Translations under genes and position numbers: made by a program | Assembly (NCBI GenBank): GCA_905215335.1 | Contig: CAJMPQ010000010.1 | Span: 1 to 53,687, forward strand | Length of the DNA stretch: 53,687 nt | Direction of reading: 5' to 3' | From: an uncultured bacterium | Lineage (GTDB): Bacteria > Cyanobacteriota > Vampirovibrionia > Gastranaerophilales > Gastranaerophilaceae | The notes under the pieces: generated by a model | The model's database searches: none | Told to the model about the DNA's origin: nothing | What the model saw: only the letters and a program-made list of their open reading frames with translations | Part shown: positions 17,717 to 27,626 of the stretch, piece after piece | Layout: the number at the start of each line of letters is the position of its first letter | Numbering within the stretch: the first letter of the stretch is position 1

Positions 17717-18780
17717 TACAATAAGCCCTCCACTTGAGATAAAATTTCTTCAGGTGCAGGAGGAGCCCCAACACCTTTATGTATAAGTTCAACCGGAACT
17801 TTACCATTCACAGCCAATCTTACATCATTAACCATTTGTCCCATATTAACTTCAACAACAACAAATTTTTTAACTTTATCAGCTAATTTATTTAATTGCT
17901 TATTAGGGAATGGGAATAGAGTTATAGGTCTGAAAAATCCAGCCTTTATTCCCTTATCTCTACACATTTTCATTGCTGTTTTAACATTTCTTGAAGTACT
18001 ACCAAAACTTACAAAGATAATATCAGCATCTTCTGTACCAATTTCTTCCCATTCAGTTTCGTTTTCTTCAATCAATCTATATTTTTCATATAATTTTTCT
18101 AAGAATTCACATTGATTATCTGCTAAAGGTGCATATGATCTTATAATTCTGCCATCACGGCCTTTAGCTCCGGATAACGCCCAACTTGAATTATCAATTT
18201 CCGGATATGGATACTCTTTGAATTCTACAGGTTCCATCATTTGACCTAACAAGCCATCTGCCAATAATACAGTTGGATTTTTATATTTATGAGCTAAATA
18301 AAAAGCTTTATAAGTTAAATCAGCACACTCTTGAACAGAAGATGGTGCTAAAACTATAAGTTTATAATCACCATTACCTCCCCCCTTAGTGGCTTGGAAA
18401 TAATCACCTTGAGAAGGATAAATATTACCTAATCCTGGTCCTCCACGCATAACGCTAACTAATACAACAGGAAGTTCATCTGCGGTTGCATAAGATAAAG
18501 CTTCTTGCATTAATGCAACAGCACAAGAAGATGATGATGACATAGCTTTTACACCAGTAGAACAAGCTCCTAAAACCATATTAATTGCAGCTAATTCACT
18601 TTCTGCTGACACATAAGCTCTTCCTAATTCCTGCATTTTACCGCTCATAAATTCACCGATTTCACTTTGCGGTGTAATTGGATAACCAAAATAGCACTGA
18701 CAACCAGCTAAAACTGCTGCATTTGCTATTGCATAGTTACCTTTCATTAAAATCTTTTTACCTGTTATATTCTCAACCAT
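17716..18780 (-). CDS. 2-oxoacid:ferredoxin oxidoreductase, alpha subunit (KorA/VorB type)
   Basis: Catalytic alpha subunit with the pyrimidine-binding and transketolase C-terminal domains. The start MKGNYAIANAAVLAGCQCYF (from residue 12) and YPITPQSEIGEFMSGKM are diagnostic for the KorA/VorB group; SSSSSCAVALMQEALSYA and VSVMRGGPGLGNIYPSQGDY follow. Length 354 matches proteins usually named 2-ketoisovalerate or 2-oxoglutarate ferredoxin oxidoreductase. It lies 3 nt after the ferredoxin subunit and one base overlaps the beta subunit. The substrate is not certain. Confidence 0.95.
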   Translation of the reverse strand: MVENITGKKILMKGNYAIANAAVLAGCQCYFGYPITPQSEIGEFMSGKMQELGRAYVSAESELAAINMVLGACSTGVKAMSSSSSCAVALMQEALSYATADELPVVLVSVMRGGPGLGNIYPSQGDYFQATKGGGNGDYKLIVLAPSSVQECADLTYKAFYLAHKYKNPTVLLADGLLGQMMEPVEFKEYPYPEIDNSSWALSGAKGRDGRIIRSYAPLADNQCEFLEKLYEKYRLIEENETEWEEIGTEDADIIFVSFGSTSRNVKTAMKMCRDKGIKAGFFRPITLFPFPNKQLNKLADKVKKFVVVEVNMGQMVNDVRLAVNGKVPVELIHKGVGAPPAPEEILSQVEGLL

Positions 18781-18783
18781 TAC

Positions 18784-18996
18784 TTATCCTTTATATACTT
18801 CTGTAATTGCTAAATCCGGACATCTTGTTGCACACATAGCACAACCTAGACATTCATGCTTTGGATCATCAAACTCAACAACCCTATTTCCAAGTTTATT
18901 TGTTCGTTCACTAATTTTTATTAGTTTTTTCGGACACTCTTTCATACATAAATAACAAGCTTTACACTTATTTTCATCTATAACAATGCGACTCAT
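18784..18996 (-). CDS. 2-oxoacid:ferredoxin oxidoreductase, 2x[4Fe-4S] ferredoxin (delta) subunit
   Basis: A 70-residue ferredoxin with two complete cluster motifs: CKACYLCMKECPKK and CLGCAMCATRCPD. It is the first gene of the operon, with a strong SD (AAGGAAGGG), and passes electrons from the alpha/beta core to soluble ferredoxin. The delta-alpha-beta-gamma gene order is typical of KorDABC/VorDABC operons. The operon is divergent from the giant coiled-coil gene. Confidence 0.94.
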   Translation of the reverse strand: MSRIVIDENKCKACYLCMKECPKKLIKISERTNKLGNRVVEFDDPKHECLGCAMCATRCPDLAITEVYKG

Positions 18997-19169
18997 TATA
19001 TCCCTTCCTTAAAAACTACCCTCTATAGTATTCTAACACTAATACTAAATTTTAAATAGAAAATATCTCTATTCTTAACATTTGTAATAAATCTATGAAA
19101 TAAAATTTACTAAAATTTCTAAGCCTGTTAAAATTAAAATTGTAGGGATATATTTTTAAGGACTAAGAA

Positions 19170-22100
19170 ATGGCTCAAGAATTAGATTTGATTGTTGGTT
19201 TGTTGAAGGAGATTAGACGAGCTAATACAAGTAATATTGAAGGTTTTGATAAACTTCTTGATAGTATAAATGAAAAGATTGAATTAATGGGAGATAATAA
19301 AGATTCTGCCAAGCTATTAAAAACATATTTGGAGGATCTAACTAAAGCTGTAGATGAAAAATACTCAACTACAGTAGACAAATTTTCTGCAATAGAAAAT
19401 GCTCTTAATTCTTTATTTGAAAACTTAGATGAGCATGCCAAAACTAAAAATATTCAAAAAGCTTATAATACATTCAATAAAAACATTTCTGATTTTTATA
19501 ACCAAGTAAACCTACAAAAAGAAATTATTGAAAAAATCAATTATTCTTTAGCCGCTATCAATTATAAAAAAGAAGACATAATTGATGCTTCAATTCTATT
19601 AAAAAATAACATAGAAGAGCTTAACAGAATGTATAAAAATATTACGAATAGCTTAAGTTCAAATTTAAAATCTATATTAACTATTCTTGATGAATCTGAA
19701 AATAAAAAAGATAAATCAAATGCAAAAAAACAATCTGAAATAATAAATAAATCACTTTCAGAAATAATTGAAAATCTAAAAAAGATTGATGAAAGAAATA
19801 ATAATCTTGAAAATTTACTAAATAATATTGCTACAAACGAAAGCTTAAAAATATCTCAAGGTGTAATAGACTTAATAATTGAAAAATCAGAAAATATATT
19901 ACAAAAAATATCATCATTAGCTTCAAAAAAAGATATTGAAAATCTTCAAAGTGCTTATGATGAAGATAAAACTTCTGGCATTTCAAAAGAAGATTTCACA
20001 AAAATCACAATAAAAACTGAAGCTTTAGTTAGTCAAACGGATGAAATTAGACAAAAGTTATCAAAAATAACAAAAGATGTAGAAGCTCTTTCTGACACAA
20101 AAGAGTTTGAATCATCATTACAAACATTATTTAAAAAATTTGAAAACTTATCTAATGAAATAACAAAATCAAGCATTTCAGATAACGTTTTTGACATCCA
20201 AACAAAAATAGATGGACTTAAAAACGAACTAGCTACAATAAAGAATATTATCTCAGATGTTAATGACGCTGTTGTATCAAAAGTTATTAACACTATTAAG
20301 AACATATCTTTCGCAAACGAAAGTTATGATATAAAGCAACACGTATCAAAAATGTTATCTCAACTTCCTCAAAAAGAAGATATAGAAAAAATAATTAATG
20401 ATTCTGAAACGAATCAGGAAATCGTGACTTCATTAGTTCAAAAAACTGATGCTATCAATGAAAAAATTGAAAATCTTGCAACTCAACAAGATATTGAAAC
20501 AATAAAAGAAAATCAGTCTACAATTGTAGAAAGTTTTCAAGATATAGCAAACAAAAATGATATAGATGCTATTGTTTCTAAAGCTGATGAAATTGAAAAT
20601 ATGATAGATAATTTAAACTTTGATACAGAGTTTGATAATATCTATAAAAAAACTGCAAACTTAGAAGATTGGTTAGTTTCATCACAAATCAAGGAACAAA
20701 CTGAAGAAATAGCAAAAGCAATTCCAAACAAAACGGATAAAACAGATTTAGAACCAATTGTTGATAAACTAAACAACATTGTAGAACTTTTAGGTAGTGT
20801 AAAACCTGCTGAAAATGTTGAAGAAAATAAACAAATATACTCCAATGCATCTTCTAACTTTGAAGAAGTAAGAATTGAATTACTTAACACTTTAGATATG
20901 CATGATGACACTATTATTGCAAAATTATCAGAAATTCAAAATAACTTATCTAAAGCTATTACAATTGAAGATTTTAATTCTGTTTCTGAAGATTTAAAAG
21001 ACTTTACAAACAGTTTAAAGCAACATATAACAGAAACCTCATCAAATCTTGAAGATATAAAACAACATCAAGATGAGATTTTAAACAAACTTGATAACAT
21101 AGACTTGTCTGAAGTTACCGAAAAAGTATCTCAGGATATTGAACAATCAACAAATACTATTCAAGAATCGATTTCCAATTCAAACACTGAAATCGGTGAA
21201 AAAGTTGATACTTTAGATAAAAAACTTTCTTCATTAACAGAATATCTTAATATGGACTTCAAAATTAATGAAGAAGAAGTTCTAAGAGAAATTTCTGAAA
21301 TAAAAGAAATTCTAGAAAACAAAAAATCAAACTTCGATGGTATTGAAATTGAAAAAAGTCTAAATGTTGATTCGATAGAACAATATCTTGAAGAACTAAA
21401 AAACATCTTAGACACATCAGATAAAGGTATATCACCTGAAATCAAACAACATTTAGAAAATATTGAAACAGAATTAAATAACTACAAAGAATTTAATGAA
21501 AATCAATTTACACAAATCATTGACAAATTAAATGATTTTGCACTAACAACAAAAAATGAAAATAAACTTCCTAGTAACGTTGGCGACTCTATTTCTGAAA
21601 TTTCAGAAATAAAAGACCAAATCCAACAATTAGGAGAATCTTTTGCAACTCTAACATTTGATAAAAATTCACCTGAAGGTGAAATTTCAGACTTTGTTGC
21701 TGAAAAATTAAATGAAATTAGCGAAAATATTACAAGTTTAACTGCAGATTTTGAAACAAATCTTCAACAGGGCTTTGCATACAATGCCGAACTAATTGAA
21801 GAAAAAACATCTGTACTATTAGAATTTATTAAAGAATTAAGACATGCCAGCACTGGTAACATTGAATTATATGAAAGACTAACTGTAACTGACAATAAAC
21901 TAATGGATTTCAAACAAGAATTAGAGTTGATCAATACAGACGTCATAGATAACATAAATTCAAAAACAGATAGACTAATAAAAGAACTTGGACCAATTAA
22001 AGAACTAATTACTTGTTTAGCAGTTCAAGCACCAGAAGGTCCTCAATCTAGTAAAATTCAAGAACAACTTGGAATTCTTCATGGCGCAGTTCAAGATGAT

Positions 22101-25100
22101 GTTATTGAGTGCACAAAATACGCAAAAAGCACTTATGATAGATTAGAAGAAACATATGAACAAATATCAAAAGACTTAGTTGCAACTGAAAGAAACTTAA
22201 GAGATTTTATTTTAGGCGATATTGATTCAGTTATTATCAAAGTAGATAGCTTAAAATCAGATTTAGAAAAAGCTTTAAATAGCCTTACTCCTCCAGATGC
22301 TGACCAGATGGAAGAGCTTCATCAATTTGTTTCTCAAATCGCAACATTTAAAAAGGACCAACAAGAATACCTTAAAGAAATAGCTGAAGATATTAAAACT
22401 TCTATTGATAAAAAAATAACAGATCAACACGAAGAAATAAAATCTATGCTTACAGTTGCTATGAATAATGATGCAATTATTCTTGCGATTGAAAAACTAA
22501 AAAGATGCTTCAAATCTAGAATAAAAGAACTTAGCGAAATTCAAAAAGAAAACTTAAATAAAAATAATACAACAGATGAATTTAGCTCTAACCAATACGA
22601 AGCTGTATTTGAAGAAAACAAAAATGCAAAAGTTATAAATGAAATAAAAGAAGATTTCAATAAATTTTCAACTCTTATTGGCGAGTTATCTGATAAGAAC
22701 CCGGAAATTACTGAAGTCCTAAACAGTATTAGAGATAAAATCGATACAATTACAGTCGTAAAAGTTGATAAAACTGATAATTCTAAAGATTTTGAAATTT
22801 TAGAAGACGAAGATGTTTCAGATGAAGATATCAAAGAAGTTGATATTGATATAGATTCAGATGCTGAAATCTTATCAGATACAGATACTGATAATGAAGA
22901 AGGCGATGAAGAAGAAGATAGTGATGATCTTTTTGACGATGATGAAGATGAAGAGATATTAGTTGGAGCTAATAACTTTGATTTCATCAAAGCCTTTGAC
23001 TTGCTGAAACAAGATATCACTAATTTACGCAGTGATTTAGAAAAATATTTACCACAATCCGGTAATACAGAACCATCATCACCTATTAAACCTACATTGG
23101 GTTCTATTCCAACACTTGGTAATAATAACCTACTAATGTCATTGAACAACAAAGTAGAATTACTTGCCAAGACTCTAAACACAGATTGGTTAGAAGAAAT
23201 AAAATCTTACTTAGCTGGTGGAGAAATACATTCATTGTTAGAAGATATCAATGATAAAATTAATATTTTAACATTGACAGATAACTCTGAATGGATTGAA
23301 GAAATAAAACAAGCACTAGATCAATTAAATAATAGTGATATTGGAACAGGTTCAAACCAAGAAATTCAATCAATGCTTGCTCTTATCAATGAAAAAATTG
23401 ATATTCTTGCAACAAGTGAAGATTACGACTTGATGGAAGATGTTAGAGATGCAATTGAAAGAATTTATGAAGAAGACCTACAAAATCAATCTCAACAAAA
23501 TGAAGATATCAAAAAACTTTTAAATACCTTAGATCAAAAACTTGATATCATAGCAACTTCAGATAATTACGACAGTATTGAAGATATCAAAGATTCTATT
23601 GATGCTTTAGATGAAAAAATAGATAATATTACAGAAAATATTCATTCGGATCAGTTAGATGAAATTAGAGATACTTTATCCCTATTAGAAGGAAAAGTTG
23701 ATAAAATTACAGAAACTTCTGACTTCAGTAATTTGGAAAATATTCAAGATGTATTATCGGCAATAGAAAGTAAAATAGATTCTATAATCATCCCTGACAA
23801 TAGTGATAACAATGTTAATATAGAAGATATCAAATATACACTACTTGGCGTTGATGAAAAAATTGATGCCATAAACTTAAAACCTATAGAAGAAAAAGTT
23901 GAAAAACTTTCTTTCTCTGATGCAAAAATAACTTCAATGTTAGAAACCCTAAATCATAAAATTGATATAATTTCTAGCAGTGAAGACTCAATAAATACAC
24001 AACAAGATATTGATGATGTAAAACATTTGATACTTGCTCAAATGGATTATATTGAACGCCTTGAACACAATAATAAAACAGATGCGTTCAAAAAATGTTT
24101 AAAAGAATTAACTTTAGAAGTTAATAACCTAAACTTAAATACAAATTCAAATAATAAGAATCTTCAAAAAACTTTAAAAGACATGAAAGAATCAATTATG
24201 GCTGCAGTTGTAACCATATTTGAACAAGTTTCATTCATTGAAGAAACTGAAGAAATTAAAGATTTTGTAGAAGAAAAAACTGATGTAATCAATAAAAACT
24301 TAGTTGAAGTAACAAAACAATTAAGACAAATTACAAACTCAAATGAAGATCCTGATTACACCTATTCAATGCAAGATATAGAATCTGATTTAGCAAAATT
24401 AAGATTGGCACTTAATGAACTTCAAAATAATGAATTAGAAAGTCAATCGAGTGAACTTGCAAACATATCAGATACACTATACAGAATAACAAACACTGTT
24501 GAAGAACTTCAAAGCTCAATGACTCAGGATGAAATAAAAGATCTAAAATCTGATATTTCAAACATTCAAGAGCAAACTCAGAGATTATTAATAAATTCTG
24601 ATGAGTCTTATAATGCATTAAATAGTGGATTAGAAGACTTTGGAAAAATAATTACAGATCAAATTTCCAACAAAGTAGATAAAGTAACAACACTACTTGA
24701 AAAATCTTCCGATTCTGATAAAGTTATGCGCCAAGCACTTATCTATATGGGAGAATGGATAGATTCAGCAAGCGAAAGTATGAACAAAATTTCAACAAAT
24801 TCTGACGAAATTATTGAAATTAAACATTCTATAGATAAACTGAAGAAAGATATACCGGAACAAACTGATATATTAAATTCTATAGAAGAAAAATTCGACG
24901 AACAACAAGAACGCTTGAGTTACTTTGAAAAACAAATCAATAAACTTGCAAATATAGAAGAAAAATTTGAAGAACAGCAAGAAAGAATTGATAGATTAGA
25001 AATGACAATCGAAAAAATTCTAAATGCAGTAGAAGATATTGATGATTCCAAAGTAACAAGAAAAATTGATAAATTAGATAAGCAATTATCAAAACTTAGT

Positions 25101-25136
25101 ACAAATATAGAAAAGCTGGCATCATATGTTGACTAA
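19170..25136 (+). CDS. Giant (1988-residue) coiled-coil protein of unknown function
   Basis: No catalytic domain, signal peptide or membrane helix is visible. The protein is nearly all heptad-like helix rich in Glu, Lys, Asp, Asn and Ile. The N-terminal segment LLKEIRRANTSNIEGFDKLL (residues 11-30) recurs in diverged form near residue 884 as FIKELRHASTGNIELYERL, suggesting an internal duplication. A very acidic linker (DEDVSDED, EEGDEEEDSDDLFDDDEDEE) lies at about 1205-1265. After it come degenerate repeats such as NEKIDILATSEDYDLMEDVR and DQKLDIIATSDNYDSIEDIK. It looks like a cytoskeletal, scaffold or SMC-like filament protein, but lacks ATPase ends. The last 11 nt overlap the following FAD oxidase gene. 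Confidence 0.85.
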   Translation: MAQELDLIVGLLKEIRRANTSNIEGFDKLLDSINEKIELMGDNKDSAKLLKTYLEDLTKAVDEKYSTTVDKFSAIENALNSLFENLDEHAKTKNIQKAYNTFNKNISDFYNQVNLQKEIIEKINYSLAAINYKKEDIIDASILLKNNIEELNRMYKNITNSLSSNLKSILTILDESENKKDKSNAKKQSEIINKSLSEIIENLKKIDERNNNLENLLNNIATNESLKISQGVIDLIIEKSENILQKISSLASKKDIENLQSAYDEDKTSGISKEDFTKITIKTEALVSQTDEIRQKLSKITKDVEALSDTKEFESSLQTLFKKFENLSNEITKSSISDNVFDIQTKIDGLKNELATIKNIISDVNDAVVSKVINTIKNISFANESYDIKQHVSKMLSQLPQKEDIEKIINDSETNQEIVTSLVQKTDAINEKIENLATQQDIETIKENQSTIVESFQDIANKNDIDAIVSKADEIENMIDNLNFDTEFDNIYKKTANLEDWLVSSQIKEQTEEIAKAIPNKTDKTDLEPIVDKLNNIVELLGSVKPAENVEENKQIYSNASSNFEEVRIELLNTLDMHDDTIIAKLSEIQNNLSKAITIEDFNSVSEDLKDFTNSLKQHITETSSNLEDIKQHQDEILNKLDNIDLSEVTEKVSQDIEQSTNTIQESISNSNTEIGEKVDTLDKKLSSLTEYLNMDFKINEEEVLREISEIKEILENKKSNFDGIEIEKSLNVDSIEQYLEELKNILDTSDKGISPEIKQHLENIETELNNYKEFNENQFTQIIDKLNDFALTTKNENKLPSNVGDSISEISEIKDQIQQLGESFATLTFDKNSPEGEISDFVAEKLNEISENITSLTADFETNLQQGFAYNAELIEEKTSVLLEFIKELRHASTGNIELYERLTVTDNKLMDFKQELELINTDVIDNINSKTDRLIKELGPIKELITCLAVQAPEGPQSSKIQEQLGILHGAVQDDVIECTKYAKSTYDRLEETYEQISKDLVATERNLRDFILGDIDSVIIKVDSLKSDLEKALNSLTPPDADQMEELHQFVSQIATFKKDQQEYLKEIAEDIKTSIDKKITDQHEEIKSMLTVAMNNDAIILAIEKLKRCFKSRIKELSEIQKENLNKNNTTDEFSSNQYEAVFEENKNAKVINEIKEDFNKFSTLIGELSDKNPEITEVLNSIRDKIDTITVVKVDKTDNSKDFEILEDEDVSDEDIKEVDIDIDSDAEILSDTDTDNEEGDEEEDSDDLFDDDEDEEILVGANNFDFIKAFDLLKQDITNLRSDLEKYLPQSGNTEPSSPIKPTLGSIPTLGNNNLLMSLNNKVELLAKTLNTDWLEEIKSYLAGGEIHSLLEDINDKINILTLTDNSEWIEEIKQALDQLNNSDIGTGSNQEIQSMLALINEKIDILATSEDYDLMEDVRDAIERIYEEDLQNQSQQNEDIKKLLNTLDQKLDIIATSDNYDSIEDIKDSIDALDEKIDNITENIHSDQLDEIRDTLSLLEGKVDKITETSDFSNLENIQDVLSAIESKIDSIIIPDNSDNNVNIEDIKYTLLGVDEKIDAINLKPIEEKVEKLSFSDAKITSMLETLNHKIDIISSSEDSINTQQDIDDVKHLILAQMDYIERLEHNNKTDAFKKCLKELTLEVNNLNLNTNSNNKNLQKTLKDMKESIMAAVVTIFEQVSFIEETEEIKDFVEEKTDVINKNLVEVTKQLRQITNSNEDPDYTYSMQDIESDLAKLRLALNELQNNELESQSSELANISDTLYRITNTVEELQSSMTQDEIKDLKSDISNIQEQTQRLLINSDESYNALNSGLEDFGKIITDQISNKVDKVTTLLEKSSDSDKVMRQALIYMGEWIDSASESMNKISTNSDEIIEIKHSIDKLKKDIPEQTDILNSIEEKFDEQQERLSYFEKQINKLANIEEKFEEQQERIDRLEMTIEKILNAVEDIDDSKVTRKIDKLDKQLSKLSTNIEKLASYVD

Positions 25137-26511
25137 TACCCTAATAAAAGAACTAAATAAAGCATTACCCAAAGATAACATACTTTCAGATATAGAAGAA
25201 CGCTATGTTTATTCAGTTGATGCTTCAAATGATCCTTACACAAAATCAACATTACCTGATGCTATTGTATTTGTCGAAAATATAGAACAAGTTCAAAAAG
25301 TTGTTAAAATTGCCAATCAACAAATGATACCAATCATATGCAGAGGAGCAGGAACAAACACTGTTGGAGCTTGTGTTTCTACGCATGGTGGAATAATTTT
25401 GAATTTTTCTAAAATGAATAAAATTTTAGAAATAAATCCCGAGAATATGACTGCAAAAGTACAACCTGGAGTTGTTGTAGGAGATTTACAACAAGAAGTT
25501 GAAAAATTCGGGTTATTCTATCCACCTGATCCATCAAACTTAAAAGTTTCAACAATAGGTGGCAGTATTGCACAAAATTCTGCAGGTGCAAGATGCTTTA
25601 AATATGGCGCAACCAAAGATTACATAATTGATATGCTTGTTGTGATGGCTAATGGAGAACTAATCAGAACAGGTTCTAATACAATAAAAAATGCAACCGG
25701 TTATAATTTAGGAAGCCTATTTATAGGTTCAGAAGGGACATTAGGCATTGTCGTTGAAGCTACAATAAAACTTATACCAAAACCTGAAGCTACACAAGTA
25801 GTTATGGCTTATTTTGATAAAGTTGAAGATTCAATTGTTGCAGTAAATAAAATTATAGAAAAACAAGTATTTCCAGCCACAATTGATTTTATGGATAAAA
25901 ACGCAATACAAACAGTTGAACAGTTTTATCCAACAGGATTACTTTGCGATAAAGATGCGGCTCTAATAATTGAAATCGATGGATTTAAGTCAAACATTTC
26001 AGAACAAAGAGAAACTATTTGTAAAATACTACGAGAAAACAACGCTGCAAATATACAATATTCAACAACAAAAGAAGAATCAGATAATATCTGGTCAGCA
26101 AGACGTTCTTCAATGGCAGCCTGTACAAAACTAAAACCAAATGTAACTACTGATGATATAATTGTTCCTCGCAGTAATCTTGCAAAACTAGTTAAAGGTA
26201 TTCAAGACATATGTTCAAGACACAATTTAACAGCTTGTATGGTTGGTCATGTAGGAGATGGCAGTGTACATCCTCAAATACCTATAGATTATAACAATAA
26301 AGAAGAATATAGACACTATAAAATTGCAAAATCAGAAATATATCAATTAACCGTAAAACTAGATGGTATTATCTCAGGCGAACACGGTATTGGATTGGAA
26401 AAGAAAGCTTATATATCTAAAGTTGTTGATGGCGGAGCTTTAGATTATATGCGACTTATTAAAAAAACATTTGACCCTAAAAACATACTTAATCCATACA
26501 AAATATTTTAA
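25126..26511 (+). CDS. FAD-binding oxidase, GlcD / D-lactate dehydrogenase type
   Basis: Flavoenzyme of the VAO family that oxidises 2-hydroxyacids such as glycolate or D-lactate. The FAD_binding_4 domain shows ICRGAGTNTVGACVSTHGGI, YPPDPSNLKVSTIGGSIAQN and GSEGTLGIVVEATIKLIPKP. The C-terminal FAD-oxidase domain shows GHVGDGSVHPQIPID and SGEHGIGLEKKAYI. At 461 residues the length is standard. It starts inside the last codons of the giant coiled-coil gene with a weak ribosome site, so expression probably depends on upstream translation. No GlcE/GlcF or electron-transfer partner is nearby. The substrate is not determined by sequence alone. Confidence 0.93.
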   Translation: MLTNTLIKELNKALPKDNILSDIEERYVYSVDASNDPYTKSTLPDAIVFVENIEQVQKVVKIANQQMIPIICRGAGTNTVGACVSTHGGIILNFSKMNKILEINPENMTAKVQPGVVVGDLQQEVEKFGLFYPPDPSNLKVSTIGGSIAQNSAGARCFKYGATKDYIIDMLVVMANGELIRTGSNTIKNATGYNLGSLFIGSEGTLGIVVEATIKLIPKPEATQVVMAYFDKVEDSIVAVNKIIEKQVFPATIDFMDKNAIQTVEQFYPTGLLCDKDAALIIEIDGFKSNISEQRETICKILRENNAANIQYSTTKEESDNIWSARRSSMAACTKLKPNVTTDDIIVPRSNLAKLVKGIQDICSRHNLTACMVGHVGDGSVHPQIPIDYNNKEEYRHYKIAKSEIYQLTVKLDGIISGEHGIGLEKKAYISKVVDGGALDYMRLIKKTFDPKNILNPYKIF

Positions 26512-26519
26512 AGCAATAA

Positions 26520-26738
26520 TTATAATTTAAAATTTAACAAATCAATCAACTCAACACCTAAAGCCTCAGAGATTCTAACTAACGTAGAATACTTTGGATC
26601 ATTTGTACCACATTCAATACGACTTATTGATCGGGTTGTTAATCCTGTTTTTAAAGCTAAATCTAACTGAGAAATACCTTTTTTAACCCTTTCATATTTA
26701 ATTTTATAGCCAAGTTTCAAAAATTCTGCTTTATCCAT
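26520..26738 (-). CDS. Small XRE-family helix-turn-helix regulator
   Basis: A 72-residue Cro/CI-type DNA-binding protein covering a single HTH_3 domain: IKYERVKKGISQLDLALKTG, then LTTRSISRIECG and STLVRISEALGVELIDLLNF. It converges with the FAD oxidase (8-nt gap) and is divergent from the prepilin gene at 26833, whose promoter lies in the 94-bp gap. GGGG directly touches the ATG and a TATCAT ends 6 nt before it, so the mRNA may be leaderless. It is a candidate regulator of itself and the neighbouring prepilin. Confidence 0.9.
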   Translation of the reverse strand: MDKAEFLKLGYKIKYERVKKGISQLDLALKTGLTTRSISRIECGTNDPKYSTLVRISEALGVELIDLLNFKL

Positions 26739-26755
26739 CCCCTAATGATATATTA

Positions 26756-26784
26756 TTGACAAAAAATAATCGATATACTATACT
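26756..26784 (+). promoter_or_regulatory. Strong sigma70-type promoter of the prepilin gene
   Basis: A perfect -35 TTGACA (26756-26761) and a -10 TATACT (26779-26784) are 17 bp apart. The start point would be near 26791. It lies in the gap with the divergent XRE gene, where an operator is plausible. Confidence 0.75.
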
Positions 26785-26832
26785 TACATTACTAGACATA
26801 AAGTATATATTTTAGAAAATTTGTGAGGGTAT

Positions 26833-27528
26833 ATGCATAAAAAATTAAGAGCTTTCACATTAGCTGAAGTGCTAATAACTTTAGGAATAATCGGAATTGT
26901 TGCAGCAATGACTATACCAACACTTATAGCAAGAGTCGACCACGCTCAAAAAATTTCATTATTAAAAAAAGCACACTCAGCTATTAATCAATCGGTAAGA
27001 CTTGCGAGTGACGATTATGGAGATTTTACAAGTTGGGACAATAAACTTTCAACTATGGACTTCCTACAAAAATACATAGCCCCCTATATGAAAATAACAT
27101 TATACTGTACTAACTATAAGGTTTGTAACTATACAAGTAGTACACCTTGGAAAAGATACAATGGAAATGGAGATTATACAGGATTCAATGTATTTAGCAG
27201 AATTCCATTTTTCACAGTAGATGGAATTTTATATTCCATATCATTAAGTGGAGGTACTACAGTTCCAGATCCAGATGTACAATATGATTACAACTACATC
27301 GGAAAAAATGCTATATTCATTGATGTAAATGGCTCCAGCTTACCAAACCGATTTGGAAATGATGTTTTTATGCTAGTACGAAATATAGATGGATCGATTA
27401 TGCCTTTAGGATATAATTTGTCAGATAAAAACATCAATAACGACTGCAGAAAGCAGGGAAAATGTTTATATTGTGCAGAAAAACTCAGACGAAATGGCTG
27501 GAAATCAACTGCTGACTATCCTTGGTAA
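26833..27528 (+). CDS. Orphan prepilin-like (type IV pilin/pseudopilin) protein
   Basis: Class III signal: a basic leader MHKKLRA, then FTLAEVLITLGIIG, with Ala rather than Gly before the +1 Phe and the conserved Glu at +5. A 20-residue hydrophobic helix continues to IPTLIARVDH. The globular part is Tyr/Asn-rich with six or more Cys, probably disulphide-bonded outside the inner membrane. FIDVNGSSLPN near residue 165 is shared with two other prepilins in the window. GAGGG precedes the start. No assembly ATPase, platform protein or prepilin peptidase is nearby. Role inferred: pilus, secretion or surface pseudopilin. Confidence 0.88.
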   Translation: MHKKLRAFTLAEVLITLGIIGIVAAMTIPTLIARVDHAQKISLLKKAHSAINQSVRLASDDYGDFTSWDNKLSTMDFLQKYIAPYMKITLYCTNYKVCNYTSSTPWKRYNGNGDYTGFNVFSRIPFFTVDGILYSISLSGGTTVPDPDVQYDYNYIGKNAIFIDVNGSSLPNRFGNDVFMLVRNIDGSIMPLGYNLSDKNINNDCRKQGKCLYCAEKLRRNGWKSTADYPW

Positions 27529-27564
27529 AAACGACATAATATTTGCCAACTAAAATACAATAAC

Positions 27565-27593
27565 TTGAAAAACAATTACCCGTGTGGTATCCT
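27565..27593 (+). promoter_or_regulatory. gltX promoter with extended -10
   Basis: TTGAAA (27565-27570) and TATCCT (27588-27593) are 17 bp apart, and TGG directly precedes the -10, making it an extended -10. The start point would be about 27 nt before gltX. Confidence 0.6.
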
Positions 27594-27626
27594 TTTTATG
27601 CTGATAAATAAAGAAAGAAGGAAAAA

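Noticed and set aside
22541..23182. Minus-strand open frame of 213 codons, extremely Ser-rich
   Set aside because: It is the complement of the Asp/Glu-rich linker of the giant coiled-coil gene; Ser runs arise from GAT/GAA codons read in reverse.
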